Shown in pieces: positions 26,805-36,450 of a stretch of 64,000 bases of DNA. Under the pieces are notes generated by a model, which did not search any database, had not been told where the DNA came from, and saw nothing but the letters and a program-made list of their open reading frames with translations. How positions within the stretch are numbered: position 1 is the stretch's first letter; each line of letters starts with the position of its first letter. The position numbers and the translations under genes are program-made. Source of the stretch: Paenibacillus kobensis NBRC 15729 (GTDB taxonomy: Bacteria; Bacillota; Bacilli; Paenibacillales; Paenibacillaceae); contig NZ_BILZ01000012.1 in assembly GCF_004000825.1 (NCBI RefSeq), forward strand, positions 1 to 64,000, read 5' to 3'.

Positions 26805-28169
26805 ATGCTCAAATCCAAAGTCGCCGTCCAGACGGTAAGCTCCGGCCTGCTGCCGGACGATGCGATCATGCTGGGCGAATCGTACCTGAAACAGTGGAAA
26901 ATTCCGTTAGGTCAACCGATTACGCTAAGGCTGGGCGCTTACCGGCAGCCGGTAAAGGTTATTTCGATCGCCAGATATGACGGCATGCGCATTAATCAAA
27001 GCCTAGCGCGGAGAGTCGGCCTGGGCAGCGGCGCAACGCTTCGCCTTCATTACGCGGAGAAATCGTCGACGCTCTCGCTCGGTCCCATTATCGGCGTGAT
27101 GGTCAGCCGCGATTATCCCAAGATGCCCGATCGGCCGTTCGGATCGATCACGATGTTTTGCAAAGAACTGGTCGACGGCTGCGCGGAGCAAGGGGCGCAC
27201 GTCTTTTTTTTCACGCCGAACGGAATTCCCGACAGCTCAGACTCGGTCGAAGGCTGGGTGTATCACAACGCGTGGAAAAGAATGACGTTGCCGATACCGG
27301 ACATCGTCAACAACCGGCTTACTTCACGCAAGCTGGAGAACAAACCGCGTATCCAACAGTTTCTCAAAGACGTTAAGCAGCAGCATTCCGCCCAAGTATT
27401 CAACGAGAAATTTCTCGACAAGCACGAAGTGTTCGATTCGCTGAAGCATGATTCATCATTGACACGTTATTTGCCCGAATCGCATCTTCTGCGCAACTAC
27501 ACGATGCTGAAGGCGATGTGCACGAAATACGACAACGTGTTTCTGAAGCCGGTTCGCGGCAGTCTAGGCAAAGGGATTATTAAAATATCGAAGCTCGAAA
27601 CCGGCGGCTTTCTCGCCATGTTCACGACTTCGGCCGGCTCACGCAAGCAGCATTACGCAAGTCTGCTCAAGCTCTTCTCCGCGATCAGCGGAAAGATGCG
27701 GACGGTACGCTATCAGGTCCAGCAAGGACTGACGCTGATCGATATCGCCAAACGGCCGGTCGATTTCCGGGCGCTCGTCCAGAAGAACGCATCCGGCAAG
27801 TGGACCGTTACTTCGATTGTTGCCCGTACAGCCGGCGGCACCCACTTCGTCTCCAACCTGGCCCGCGGCGGAACGCTGAGCACCGTTCGGGAAGCGATCG
27901 GCCGCTCGAATATTACATCGGGACGGCAAGAGGCCCCGTCGAAGCTTCAGAAGGCAGCACTCGAAATTGCAGAAGGCGTCGATAAGCATATTCCTTCCCA
28001 CTTCGGCGAACTCGGCATCGATCTTGCCGTCGATACGAACGGGCGGATATGGATGCTAGAGGTCAACTCCAAGCCGTCTAAGAGCGACAACACGCCGTTG
28101 ACTGAACAGAAGATTCGTCCTTCCGTGCTTCGAATGATCCAATACAGCCGGTTCTTGTCCGGCTTCTAA
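26805..28169 (+). CDS. YheC/YheD-family ATP-grasp protein, long form (first of four)
   Basis: Member of the endospore coat-associated YheC/YheD family, whose fold is an ATP-grasp ligase. The N-terminal beta-rich domain (about residues 1-105) ends with LSLGPIIGVM. The ATP-grasp part includes FLKPVRGSLGKGI, the DFRALVQKN strand and the metal-binding WMLEVNSKP. GGAAGGAG at 26790-26797 favours the ATG at 26805 (7 bases) over that at 26802. It opens an operon of four paralogues plus a GNAT gene. The reaction is unknown; ATP-dependent amide or peptide bond formation is the family expectation. Confidence 0.88.
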   Translation: MLKSKVAVQTVSSGLLPDDAIMLGESYLKQWKIPLGQPITLRLGAYRQPVKVISIARYDGMRINQSLARRVGLGSGATLRLHYAEKSSTLSLGPIIGVMVSRDYPKMPDRPFGSITMFCKELVDGCAEQGAHVFFFTPNGIPDSSDSVEGWVYHNAWKRMTLPIPDIVNNRLTSRKLENKPRIQQFLKDVKQQHSAQVFNEKFLDKHEVFDSLKHDSSLTRYLPESHLLRNYTMLKAMCTKYDNVFLKPVRGSLGKGIIKISKLETGGFLAMFTTSAGSRKQHYASLLKLFSAISGKMRTVRYQVQQGLTLIDIAKRPVDFRALVQKNASGKWTVTSIVARTAGGTHFVSNLARGGTLSTVREAIGRSNITSGRQEAPSKLQKAALEIAEGVDKHIPSHFGELGIDLAVDTNGRIWMLEVNSKPSKSDNTPLTEQKIRPSVLRMIQYSRFLSGF

Positions 28170-28184
28170 TTCCGGAGGTCTCCT

Positions 28185-29393
28185 ATGGACCGGACATTGC
28201 TGACTATTGCCGTTCTCATCGCCAAGCTGCCTGAGGCACTCATAGCGGAAGCCGATTCATCTGTGCACCAGCTGCGCATGCCGGAGGACCGTCTGTGCCG
28301 TTCTCTTGCCGTTGCCGGGGATCGCCTCGGCATTCAAATTGTCCTTATCGATCCCAAGAGCACAAGCGGTCTGCCGGCAGGAAAGCTAGCAGGCTTCGAG
28401 CTGAGAAACCGCACATGGATACACTGCACGAGCGGTGTTCCCGATTTCGTCTATGACCGAAGCTTTGCGGCTAGCGGCCAGGACCATATCCGATGCCGCA
28501 CCGCTTTGCGTGCATTGGCCGATGCCGGCGTACAGCCCCTTAGCAGCGGACTCCCCGGCAAATGGACCGTGCACCGCGCTCTCTTGAGCGATCCACTGCT
28601 GGCGCCTCTATTGGCGCCGACTTGGCTGTACCGGCGCGAAGAGCTGCTGAAGCAGTTGCAGCGCCAGCCGGAAGGACTGTTCCTGAAGCCGGCCGCCGGC
28701 TCGCAAGGACGCGGTACCATTCGCTTAAGCTGGAATAAGGACGGCAGCATTGCCATCGAAGGACGTACAAGAAGCAATCGGCCGTTCCGCTTCCTGTCGC
28801 ATGACGAGACCCAAATCTTAAAGATTGTCGACCGATTGGCCGGCCTTCGCTCTTATCTCGCTCAGCCATATTTGCCGCTGACGGATGAGCAGGGCAGACC
28901 GCATGATGTGCGCCTGCTCGTGCAGAAGGACGGCCGCAGCCGATGGGCGGTTACTGGTGCCGTATGCCGAATCGGCGCAGCCGGAAGCATCACTTCTAAC
29001 CTGCACGGCGGTGGAACAGCTGACGATGCCGAAGCCCGGTTGACTCGCTTATACGGAAGCAGCAAAGCGATGGAGCTGTTGGAAGCCATCCGAGTAGCCG
29101 GACTCCTCGCTGCCCGTGTTATAGAGCAGCATTTTGGCAAATTCGCCGAATTCGGCTTCGATTTTGGACTTTCGCCAGAAGGAAAGCTGTGGCTGCTCGA
29201 GGCAAATTCGAAGCCGGGCCGGCAATCGTTCAAGCTCATCGGAGACGAACAGACGGAGCGGCTGTCCTGTGGCCGCCTGCTCACTTATGCACGCAAGCTG
29301 GCGGAAGGCAGAACGCCGAGCCGCCCAGCGGTTACCCGCAATAACCATTACGCCTTCTTCCCATCGGACTACGTTCAGGAGGTTCATTCATGA
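28185..29393 (+). CDS. YheC/YheD-family ATP-grasp protein, short form (second of four)
   Basis: The 402-residue paralogue lacks the long N-terminal beta domain and its GPIIGV signature. The ATP-grasp elements are intact: FLKPAAGSQGRGT, DVRLLVQKD, a glycine-rich SNLHGGG and WLLEANSKPG. It begins 15 bases after the previous stop, with GGAGG upstream. Residues 369-402 form an extra C-terminal tail. It overlaps the next gene by 4 bases (ATGA), implying coupled translation. Confidence 0.86.
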   Translation: MDRTLLTIAVLIAKLPEALIAEADSSVHQLRMPEDRLCRSLAVAGDRLGIQIVLIDPKSTSGLPAGKLAGFELRNRTWIHCTSGVPDFVYDRSFAASGQDHIRCRTALRALADAGVQPLSSGLPGKWTVHRALLSDPLLAPLLAPTWLYRREELLKQLQRQPEGLFLKPAAGSQGRGTIRLSWNKDGSIAIEGRTRSNRPFRFLSHDETQILKIVDRLAGLRSYLAQPYLPLTDEQGRPHDVRLLVQKDGRSRWAVTGAVCRIGAAGSITSNLHGGGTADDAEARLTRLYGSSKAMELLEAIRVAGLLAARVIEQHFGKFAEFGFDFGLSPEGKLWLLEANSKPGRQSFKLIGDEQTERLSCGRLLTYARKLAEGRTPSRPAVTRNNHYAFFPSDYVQEVHS

Positions 29394-30775
29394 GTCTGAC
29401 ATTATGTAACGTGCAATTTTCACAACAATCCGACCGTGTCGTCTATTTATCGAATCCGGTGCTGAAGTCGCTGAATCTCGCAGGCAAAAAGACGGTCCAC
29501 ATCAAGCTCGGCAATGAGACGATCACAGCTGCAGTCAAACCGCTTAAGCGTCCCGGGCATCACGTCTATCTGTCGGCCGGCGTCCGCCAGTCGATCCGCG
29601 TCCCGAAGGCGGGCAACGTCTATTTGCTGCAGGACGGCAACAACGACCTTCAGCTCGGTCCGCTGATCGGTGTACTGTGCGATTCGAGCTTTCGGACGGA
29701 AAGCAATCCGTTCGGGGGCTGTACCGGATTTATCCGCCAGCTTCTCCGCACCGGAGAGAAGAAAGCGTATTTCTTCGCCTTCGCGCCGCGCGACGTCAAT
29801 TGGCAGCAAGAAACAATTAACGGCTACTTCCTGAATGCGAACGGCAGCTGGTTTAGACGCGTCGTACCGCTGCCCGATGTAGTATACAACCGCCTGCCGA
29901 GCCGGAGAGCAGAGACGTCGTCCGAAATATCGGCATTCCGCGAACGGTTCACCAAACGCAAAATCCCGTTCTTTAACTGGACGTTTTTTAATAAATCGGA
30001 TATATACCGCATGCTCGACAACGACGTGGAAGCATTGAAGCATGTACCTGACTCTGTCTCCAAGCCAACTGCGGAGAAGATTAAGGAAATGATCGAGAAG
30101 CACGGCTTTCTTTATTTCAAACCTGCTGCTGGCAGCTTCGGTGTCGGGATATACAGGCTGACTTATCATCCGAAGCGCGGCTATTTCGCAAGGTTCCGCA
30201 GGAGCGGAAGCAATGTGCTGCTGCGGTTCTCCAACTTCAACAGCATGATGCGGATGCTCCAGTCGCGGCACGGCATCAGCCTTAGCAACTACGTGAGCCA
30301 GCAGGGCATTCGTCTGATCGAAATCGACGGCTGTCCGCTAGACTTCCGGTTCCATATGCACAAGAACGGCAAGAACGAATGGGTACCTGCTGGTATCGGC
30401 GCGAAGAAAGCAGGCCGTGGAAGCGTCACGACGCATATTAAAAACGGCGGCTCGCTCATGACGCCGGAGCAAGCGCTGGGACGCGTGTTCGGGGACAAAG
30501 CGGACGAAGTGCTGGAGAGGGCGAAGCGGGTATCCGTCAAGCTGTCCGAAGCGATCGAACGTAACTATCCGCACCGCCTGGGCGAGCTCGGACTCGATAT
30601 CGGCATCGACCAAGACGGCGAGGTATGGATGTTCGAAGCGAATGCGAAGCCAGGCCGGTCCATATTTAAACATCCTGCGTTGAAGGAGCAAGGCCGCGCA
30701 TCGCTGTCCTATATCTTGGACCACTGCTTATACCTCAGCCGATTCCAGGGAGGCAAAGCGGATGGAACAACCTGA
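29390..30775 (+). CDS. YheC/YheD-family ATP-grasp protein, long form (third of four)
   Basis: The 461-residue paralogue has the full N-terminal domain (LQLGPLIGVL near residue 90), then YFKPAAGSFGVGI, DFRFHMHKN, HIKNGGS and WMFEANAKPG. The usual NSKP is NAKP here, keeping the metal-binding Glu and Asn. It overlaps both neighbours, so the four genes form a tight operon. Coat association is known for B. subtilis members and inferred here. Confidence 0.88.
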   Translation: MSLTLCNVQFSQQSDRVVYLSNPVLKSLNLAGKKTVHIKLGNETITAAVKPLKRPGHHVYLSAGVRQSIRVPKAGNVYLLQDGNNDLQLGPLIGVLCDSSFRTESNPFGGCTGFIRQLLRTGEKKAYFFAFAPRDVNWQQETINGYFLNANGSWFRRVVPLPDVVYNRLPSRRAETSSEISAFRERFTKRKIPFFNWTFFNKSDIYRMLDNDVEALKHVPDSVSKPTAEKIKEMIEKHGFLYFKPAAGSFGVGIYRLTYHPKRGYFARFRRSGSNVLLRFSNFNSMMRMLQSRHGISLSNYVSQQGIRLIEIDGCPLDFRFHMHKNGKNEWVPAGIGAKKAGRGSVTTHIKNGGSLMTPEQALGRVFGDKADEVLERAKRVSVKLSEAIERNYPHRLGELGLDIGIDQDGEVWMFEANAKPGRSIFKHPALKEQGRASLSYILDHCLYLSRFQGGKADGTT

Positions 30776-31919
30776 ACTGGTCATTGAGACGAAATCGGCG
30801 GAATTGCATGCACAGCGTCCCGTCATGGCCATTCTGACGATCGAAGACGATGTTCTCTTGTTCCGGGGCAACCGGGAAAACTTTGCCGATATTCTCCGAA
30901 CCGGCCGCAGAATGGGCTTCATCGTCTATGTGCTGACCGCCAAACATTTGAATTTTTCGAAGAAACAGCTGAAAGGCTACACGTACGACGAGCAGAAGGA
31001 AGTCTGGTATGACCAGCAGTTCCCGTTCCCGGACGTTATCTATAACCGGATTCCGCTGCGCGAGGATGAGGTATTGCCCGCGGTCAAAGGCAAAATCGAC
31101 ACCTGTATCCGGAATCCGAACACACAGCTGTTTAACCCGACTTTTTTTAACAAATGGAACTTGTTCGAATGGCTCAAAATGTCCAAGACGACAAAGCCGT
31201 TCATTCCGATGACCCGCAGGATGATCTCCTGCTCCGGGCTGAACCGTCTGATCCGCAAACATCCCTATCTATACTTGAAGCCGGTCAGCGGCAAGGCAGG
31301 CAAAGGCATTATGACCGTCAAGGTTGAGCCGGAGAAGCATCTGCCATACCGTCTCCGAATTCAGGATGACAAGAAGAGCATCACCTACAATTGCTCAACG
31401 ATTCCGAAGCTCTGGACGCGAATCCGCAAACAAAGCTTAGGAGAAGCATACATCGCACAGCAAGGCATCCCGCTCGCTTCGGTGAACGACCGCCGCTTTG
31501 ATCTGCGTGCACTGATACAGAAAAATCAACGCGGACAATGGGATATTACCGGCATCGGCGCCCGTGTCGCCGGCACATCCAGCATTACGACTCATGTTCC
31601 GCGCGGCGGCAGCATCGAGGATCCGGAGAAACTGCTCGTCATGTCCTTCGGCGAAGAGAAAGCACGCGTCATTATGATTAAAGCCAAAAATACGGCGCTG
31701 CTTATCGCAAGACAAATCGAACGCGCCTCCGGATTCGAACTCGGCGAGATGTCGATGGATCTGGGAGTGGATGAAACAGGCAGCGTCTGGTTCTTCGAAG
31801 CGAACTCCAAGCCGATGAAATTCGACGAGCCGCACATTCGCAAAAAATCGCTGGAGCGCATCTTCCATTACAGCCTGTATTTATATGGACGGAAAAGGAC
31901 GAAGATCGGAGGCGCATAA
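30762..31919 (+). CDS. YheC/YheD-family ATP-grasp protein, short form (fourth of four)
   Basis: 385 residues, again without the N-terminal beta domain. ATP-grasp signatures: YLKPVSGKAGKGI, DLRALIQKN, HVPRGGS and WFFEANSKPM. Its start lies 14 bases inside the preceding gene. The middle segment FPDVIYNRIP, shared with the others (VVYNRLP, IVNNRLT), marks the family. The long/short/long/short order suggests duplication of a gene pair. Confidence 0.88.
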   Translation: MEQPELVIETKSAELHAQRPVMAILTIEDDVLLFRGNRENFADILRTGRRMGFIVYVLTAKHLNFSKKQLKGYTYDEQKEVWYDQQFPFPDVIYNRIPLREDEVLPAVKGKIDTCIRNPNTQLFNPTFFNKWNLFEWLKMSKTTKPFIPMTRRMISCSGLNRLIRKHPYLYLKPVSGKAGKGIMTVKVEPEKHLPYRLRIQDDKKSITYNCSTIPKLWTRIRKQSLGEAYIAQQGIPLASVNDRRFDLRALIQKNQRGQWDITGIGARVAGTSSITTHVPRGGSIEDPEKLLVMSFGEEKARVIMIKAKNTALLIARQIERASGFELGEMSMDLGVDETGSVWFFEANSKPMKFDEPHIRKKSLERIFHYSLYLYGRKRTKIGGA

Positions 31920-31920
31920 G

Positions 31921-32448
31921 ATGGACATCGTACGGCTGAAGCCGGCCCAGTGGCCGCTCTGGCGGAACCGGCTGCTTCATTTCGCCCAGCGTTATGGCGA
32001 CCGCCGGCTGACGGCCGGCGGATTGCGAGCCCTAATTGCTGCTGGCGGAGGGTCTGCATTACCGCTAGCCGCACCGGTTGCTCCGCCGTCTTCACCGTTC
32101 GCCGCCGTCATCGCTCATCAAGACGGCAAGCTGCTCGGCTTCGCATTCGCCGCAGACAGCGGACGCTCCGCTTGCCTCGTCGCCGTCCATCCTAATGCGC
32201 GCAGCCAAGGAGTCGGCCATGCGTTGATCTGCGGGCTGATCGACCATTTCGGCGGGCTGTGCTGCCATGTTGCTTCCGATAATCCGGCAAGCTTGCGGCT
32301 GTTCTTCAAGGCGGGGCTGAAAGCAGTCGCTCTGGAGGAAGGCCCGACGGGTAAGCCGACGCTGCTGCTTCAGACGGACGGCTTCGGCCAGGGCCTCCGC
32401 AGGCGAGAAACTCCGAGTCAGACAGCCTCAAGCACGAGCGTAACCTAA
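31921..32448 (+). CDS. GNAT-family N-acetyltransferase
   Basis: Probable acyl-CoA-dependent acetyltransferase of 175 residues. The acetyl-CoA-binding motif A reads VAVHPNARSQGVGHALI, followed by a motif-B-like SDNPASLRLFFKAGL. The ATG at 31921 follows GGAGG and starts 1 base after the ATP-grasp operon's last stop codon, so it is surely cotranscribed. It could modify the product or a substrate of the ATP-grasp enzymes; this is inference from context. Confidence 0.8.
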   Translation: MDIVRLKPAQWPLWRNRLLHFAQRYGDRRLTAGGLRALIAAGGGSALPLAAPVAPPSSPFAAVIAHQDGKLLGFAFAADSGRSACLVAVHPNARSQGVGHALICGLIDHFGGLCCHVASDNPASLRLFFKAGLKAVALEEGPTGKPTLLLQTDGFGQGLRRRETPSQTASSTSVT

Positions 32449-32505
32449 TGCGCCGTGGCGGGTTCTAAATCATCCCCTTAACGGACGGATTCAGGTCCTA
32501 TAATA

Positions 32506-32543
32506 AACAGCAAGCCCGCAGATAGATCTGTGGACTTGCTGTT
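32506..32543. terminator. Bidirectional terminator after the ATP-grasp/GNAT operon
   Basis: AACAGCAAGCCCGCAGAT pairs with ATCTGTGGACTTGCTGTT (18 bp with two mismatched or wobble positions) and is followed by TATTTCATTT on the plus strand. It separates the convergent GNAT and carboxypeptidase genes. Confidence 0.8.
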
Positions 32544-32551
32544 TATTTCAT

Positions 32552-33856
32552 TTATAAAGTATCCGACATTTTATTCCTGCGTCTCAATTGAACCACGTAC
32601 AGTGCGCCGCCTATTACGGCTAACAGACAGATGCCGGCGATCGTCCCGATCATCACGCCATTCGAATCATCTCCGCTGGCGTCATGCGAAGCGGACGTTA
32701 CATTGGCTGCCTTCTCCGATCCGGCCGCCAACGCTCTTACTTCCGGCTCGTGGCTCACTTGGAACCGTCCGGCTTCCTTGACCCCGCTCGAAGTAACGAC
32801 GCGGACAACACCTGTCGTATCGACAATGAGTTTCGGCGTCTCGCCCTTCGGTACGACTGCCCAAATCGGCTCTTCTGCCGTATAAGCAACTGACGGCATG
32901 CCGTTCATCCGGTACGTTTCGTTCTCGTCGAACAGCATCTTAGGCTCGTAGGCTGCAAACCCATAGTCGAGCAGACTGCGCATTTCTTTGTACATTAGAT
33001 CCGTGGACGGGGCTTTCAAGATGACTGCAATCAGCTCCATGCCGTCACGCTTCGCCGAAGCGACAAGCGTTGAGCCTGCTGCCTGCGTGTAACCATTCTT
33101 AATTCCAGTCGCCCCTTCGTAAGTCCCGAGCAGCTTGTTATGGTTTACGAGCGTCGTCTGCCACGTCTGACCGTTCCAAGCGACTCTCTTCGTACCTACG
33201 ATTTCCCGGAATTTATCGTTGCGCATCGCATACTGCGCAATCTTCGCCATATCTTCCGCCGTCGTATAATGCTCTTCGTCGGGAAGACCGTGCGGATTGC
33301 GGAACTGGCTGTTCATCGCCCCTGCCTTCTCGCGCACGAAGGCCGTCATTCGCTCTGCGAACTTTTCCTTCGAGCCGTCAATATGCTCAGCGATCGCGGT
33401 TGCCGCATCGTTGCCCGAATTGATCAGCAATCCTTGCAGCAGCTGTCCCATCGACATTTGCTCGCCTTCTTCCAGATAGACGCGGGTGCCTTCTTCCCAC
33501 CGTGCTCCCTTGGAAACGGTTACAATGTCAGATACGTCTGAATTCTCCAAAGCTACGATCGCCGTCACGATCTTCGTAATGCTCGCCGGATACATTCGTT
33601 CCGTCTCATTCTTGGCGAACATCGTCATGCCGGACCGGCCATCGATTAGAATAGCCGCTTCTGACTGAAGGACGGGAGGTTTGACCGCCTCAGCCTGTTC
33701 AGACTGCTCCGTCTGTTCTTGTTCTCCTGATGCAAGTTCCGCCTGTACCGTACGGGATTGAACGGGCAGCACTAGAAGTGCTGCCAGCACAGCAGCAACC
33801 ATGACACGTATCCAGCTATAGCTTAAGCTGCTGCTTTCGTCTTTTCTAATTGACAC
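32552..33856 (-). CDS. Serine-type D-Ala-D-Ala carboxypeptidase (peptidase S11, DacA/DacF-like)
   Basis: Removes the terminal D-alanine from peptidoglycan stem peptides outside the membrane. The 434 residues show an N-terminal signal or anchor (about 15-35), the active-site motifs Ser92-x-x-Lys95 (SITK), Ser147-Gly-Asn149 and Lys253-Asn-Gly255 (KNG replacing KTG), and a C-terminal membrane helix (about 398-422) followed by basic residues. A GTG at 33856 gives the longest reading; the exact start is uncertain. The 20-residue segment rich in Glu and Gln after the signal is low-complexity. Confidence 0.9.
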   Translation of the reverse strand: MSIRKDESSSLSYSWIRVMVAAVLAALLVLPVQSRTVQAELASGEQEQTEQSEQAEAVKPPVLQSEAAILIDGRSGMTMFAKNETERMYPASITKIVTAIVALENSDVSDIVTVSKGARWEEGTRVYLEEGEQMSMGQLLQGLLINSGNDAATAIAEHIDGSKEKFAERMTAFVREKAGAMNSQFRNPHGLPDEEHYTTAEDMAKIAQYAMRNDKFREIVGTKRVAWNGQTWQTTLVNHNKLLGTYEGATGIKNGYTQAAGSTLVASAKRDGMELIAVILKAPSTDLMYKEMRSLLDYGFAAYEPKMLFDENETYRMNGMPSVAYTAEEPIWAVVPKGETPKLIVDTTGVVRVVTSSGVKEAGRFQVSHEPEVRALAAGSEKAANVTSASHDASGDDSNGVMIGTIAGICLLAVIGGALYVVQLRRRNKMSDTL

Positions 33857-33960
33857 GCCATTCCCACCTGTCTCTCCTCGTTTTCCGACGAACCCCTTCG
33901 CGCAATATGGCGTCTTGCGTTCAATTAAAACCTAGACTATTGATATTACGATTCCAGCCG

Positions 33961-34425
33961 TTACATTCCGGATTCGACCTGTTTGCTTCTTTTTGCGACA
34001 AGCCCTTGTTCAAGCGTCTCCGTGAACCAGAGCGTCGCAATCAATCCCGACAGCGACATCGCTACCGATACTGGCAGCACCCACATTGTCGTCGGATGCG
34101 AGAAATAAGGAATGAACGAGACAGCCATAATCGGCGGCGCGTTCCATTTCATCCGCGTAATAAGGGTGATCATCACTAACGCATTAATGAAGAAAGTAAT
34201 CGGACCCGGATTGATTGAATAGAGCAACGTGCCGACCGTCGCACCAACGACGGCACCTGCGCTGATGCGTGTCCACGTCTTGCGTTCGAATGAACGGGTC
34301 ATAAACAATAAACAGAACGCTCCCAGCGTCGGAAAAAACAGAGTATGCGCATCCGGATAATGAGATGATGCCCAGTAAATAACCATCAAATAAAGACTTA
34401 CCGCAACTGCTCGTATTCTTGTCAT
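33961..34425 (-). CDS. Small polytopic membrane protein, possibly HPP-like
   Basis: 154 residues with four to five hydrophobic helices. The order of helices and the motifs FPTLGAF and W-APP-MAVSFIPYFSHP loosely resemble HPP-family membrane proteins, but the diagnostic His-Pro-Pro is not present, so the family call is tentative. The ATG at 34425 has AAAGG upstream; a longer frame from 34470 lacks support. Confidence 0.6.
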   Translation of the reverse strand: MTRIRAVAVSLYLMVIYWASSHYPDAHTLFFPTLGAFCLLFMTRSFERKTWTRISAGAVVGATVGTLLYSINPGPITFFINALVMITLITRMKWNAPPIMAVSFIPYFSHPTTMWVLPVSVAMSLSGLIATLWFTETLEQGLVAKRSKQVESGM

Positions 34426-34687
34426 AATCGGCCTTTCTTTATAGATCCAGTAATAGGTATTAAATTCCACACAGGACTAAATAACTAGACTCATTGTAAA
34501 AGACTGGACACGAAATCGTCAATGACTAACGATTGGCAGACTTTCCTGTCCTAGCGTTCCGGCTATCCGGATTCCCTTGTTGAAACTTGCATTCCTTATA
34601 ACAAACATGGTACAACTGCGCTAGCGGTCTATCCAACCATGACTTACAGCTAGAACTCAACATCGCTTAATAGGAAGGTGATTTATT

Positions 34688-35116
34688 ATGATTCAAGTAC
34701 AAACCGCACAATCGGATCAAGAGCTGGAGGACGTGTTCCGGATTCGCCGGACCGTATTCGTGGACGAGCAAGGCGTGTCAGAGGAAGAGGAATATGATGA
34801 GCACGATCCAACCGCATCCCACATTCTTGTCTCCTATAACGGAGAACCGGCCGGGACTGGCCGAGTCCGCCTAATCGGCGATACGGCCAAGCTCGAACGC
34901 ATTTGCGTACTGCTCGAGCACCGCAAACACGGCATCGGCGCCGCGGTTACGACTGCGCTTGAAGAAGAGGGCCTCCGCCAAGGGGCTGTCAAAGCGAAGC
35001 TCCACGGTCAGACACAAGCCGCACCTTTCTATAGCAAGCTCGGGTACGAGACCGTATCGGACGTGTTCCATGAAGCCGGTATCCCGCACGTTATCATGAC
35101 GAAGAAGCTGAAATAA
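34688..35116 (+). CDS. GNAT-family N-acetyltransferase (YjcF/ElaA-like)
   Basis: 142 residues; starts with a typical FRIRRTVFVDEQGVSEEEEYDEHD segment seen in YjcF-like acetyltransferases. The acetyl-CoA site is LERICVLLEHRKHGIGAAV, and the C-terminal part has FYSKLGYE. GGAAGGTG lies 5' of the ATG. It is a single gene ending at a strong terminator. The substrate is unknown. Confidence 0.87.
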   Translation: MIQVQTAQSDQELEDVFRIRRTVFVDEQGVSEEEEYDEHDPTASHILVSYNGEPAGTGRVRLIGDTAKLERICVLLEHRKHGIGAAVTTALEEEGLRQGAVKAKLHGQTQAAPFYSKLGYETVSDVFHEAGIPHVIMTKKLK

Positions 35117-35132
35117 CATTTCCCGAATATAC

Positions 35133-35176
35133 AAAAAAGCCGTCCGAGGACCTGATGGTCACCGGACGGCTTTTTT
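35133..35176. terminator. Bidirectional terminator between the GNAT gene and odhB
   Basis: AAAAAAGCCGTCCG pairs with CGGACGGCTTTTTT across about 16 bases, giving a T-run on both strands. It serves the convergent GNAT gene and odhAB operon. Confidence 0.92.
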
Positions 35177-35180
35177 AGGT

Positions 35181-36431
35181 TTAGCCTTCGAGCAGCAGCG
35201 ATTCTGGATCTTCGAGCAGCTCTTTCACTTTAACGAGGAAGCTTACCGCGCCTGCGCCGTCTACGATACGGTGATCGTACGACAGAGCGATGTACATCAT
35301 CGGACGGTTCTCCATCCGCTCTGCGTCGATTGCTACCGGACGGAGCTGGATTTTGTGCATGCCGAGAATGCCGACTTGCGGAGCATTCAGGATTGGCGTC
35401 GACAGCAGCGAGCCGAATACGCCGCCGTTCGTAATCGTGAACGTGCCGCCTTGCAGATCGGACAGGCTCAGCGAGTTGGAACGTGCCTTCTTCGCCAGAT
35501 CGACGATGTTGCGCTCGATCTCAGCGAAGCCGAGACGGTCTGCATCGCGAACGACTGGAACGACAAGTCCGTCTGGAGCCGATACAGCGATACCGATGTC
35601 GTAGTAATGCTTCTCGATGATGTCGTCGCCATCGATCTCCGCGTTAAGAAGCGGGAAGGCTTTGAGCGCGCCTACGACAGCTTTCGTGAAGAACGACATG
35701 AAACCGAGGTTCACATCGAACTTCTCTTTGAACTTGTCCTTGCGGCGTTTACGAACGTCGAGGATCGCCGTCATGTCGACTTCGTTGAACGTCGTCAGCA
35801 TTGCAGCGTTGTGCTGCGCTTCGACCAGACGCTTCGCAATCGTCTGGCGGCGGCGCGACATCCGCTTACGTTCAGCAGGCTTGCCTGGTACTGCTGCTGG
35901 CGCTGCCGCAGGTGCAGCCGCTGCTGCTGGAGCCGCAGGTGCCGCTGCTGGAGCGTTCGATGCCGATTTCACGTCTTCCGTGAATACGCGGCCGATTGGG
36001 TCGCGCGTTGGCACTGCGTTCAGATCAATGCCTTTCTCGCGAGCAAGCTTGCGTGCTGCTGGAGAAGCGTTCACGCCCGACGTATCCGCTACTGCGACTG
36101 CGACTGCCGCAGGCGCTGCCGCCGGTGCTGCTTGTGCCGCTGCTGGAGCTGCCGCTTCCGGTTGTGCCGGGGCAGCAGGCGCTGCAGGAGCGCCCGAGCC
36201 TTCGCCGATCGTGCCGATTACTTCGCCGATCGCAACCGTGTCGCCTTCCTTCTTCAGAATGCTCGATACGATACCGTCAGCTTCCGCTCCGATTTCGATG
36301 TTAACCTTGTCCGTTTCGAGTTCAAGCAGAACGTCGCCTTGGCGAACGGCTGCTCCTTCTTGAACGACCCACTTCGAGATCGTTCCTTCCGTAATGGATT
36401 CTCCCATTGCTGGTACGATGATATTGCTCAC
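35181..36431 (-). CDS. odhB: 2-oxoglutarate dehydrogenase E2, dihydrolipoyl succinyltransferase
   Basis: Transfers the succinyl group to CoA in the TCA-cycle 2-oxoglutarate dehydrogenase complex. The N-terminal lipoyl domain has the lipoylation Lys42 in LETDKVNIE. Two Ala/Pro-rich linkers flank a peripheral-subunit-binding domain ([15 protein letters not shown]). The C-terminal catalytic domain contains His387 and Asp391 in [11 protein letters not shown]. The 416-residue length is normal. It follows odhA by 19 bases; no E3 (lpd) gene is nearby, so E3 must come from elsewhere. Confidence 0.96.
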   Translation of the reverse strand: MSNIIVPAMGESITEGTISKWVVQEGAAVRQGDVLLELETDKVNIEIGAEADGIVSSILKKEGDTVAIGEVIGTIGEGSGAPAAPAAPAQPEAAAPAAAQAAPAAAPAAVAVAVADTSGVNASPAARKLAREKGIDLNAVPTRDPIGRVFTEDVKSASNAPAAAPAAPAAAAAPAAAPAAVPGKPAERKRMSRRRQTIAKRLVEAQHNAAMLTTFNEVDMTAILDVRKRRKDKFKEKFDVNLGFMSFFTKAVVGALKAFPLLNAEIDGDDIIEKHYYDIGIAVSAPDGLVVPVVRDADRLGFAEIERNIVDLAKKARSNSLSLSDLQGGTFTITNGGVFGSLLSTPILNAPQVGILGMHKIQLRPVAIDAERMENRPMMYIALSYDHRIVDGAGAVSFLVKVKELLEDPESLLLEG

Positions 36432-36450
36432 AGCGGTTTACCTCCCAGTG

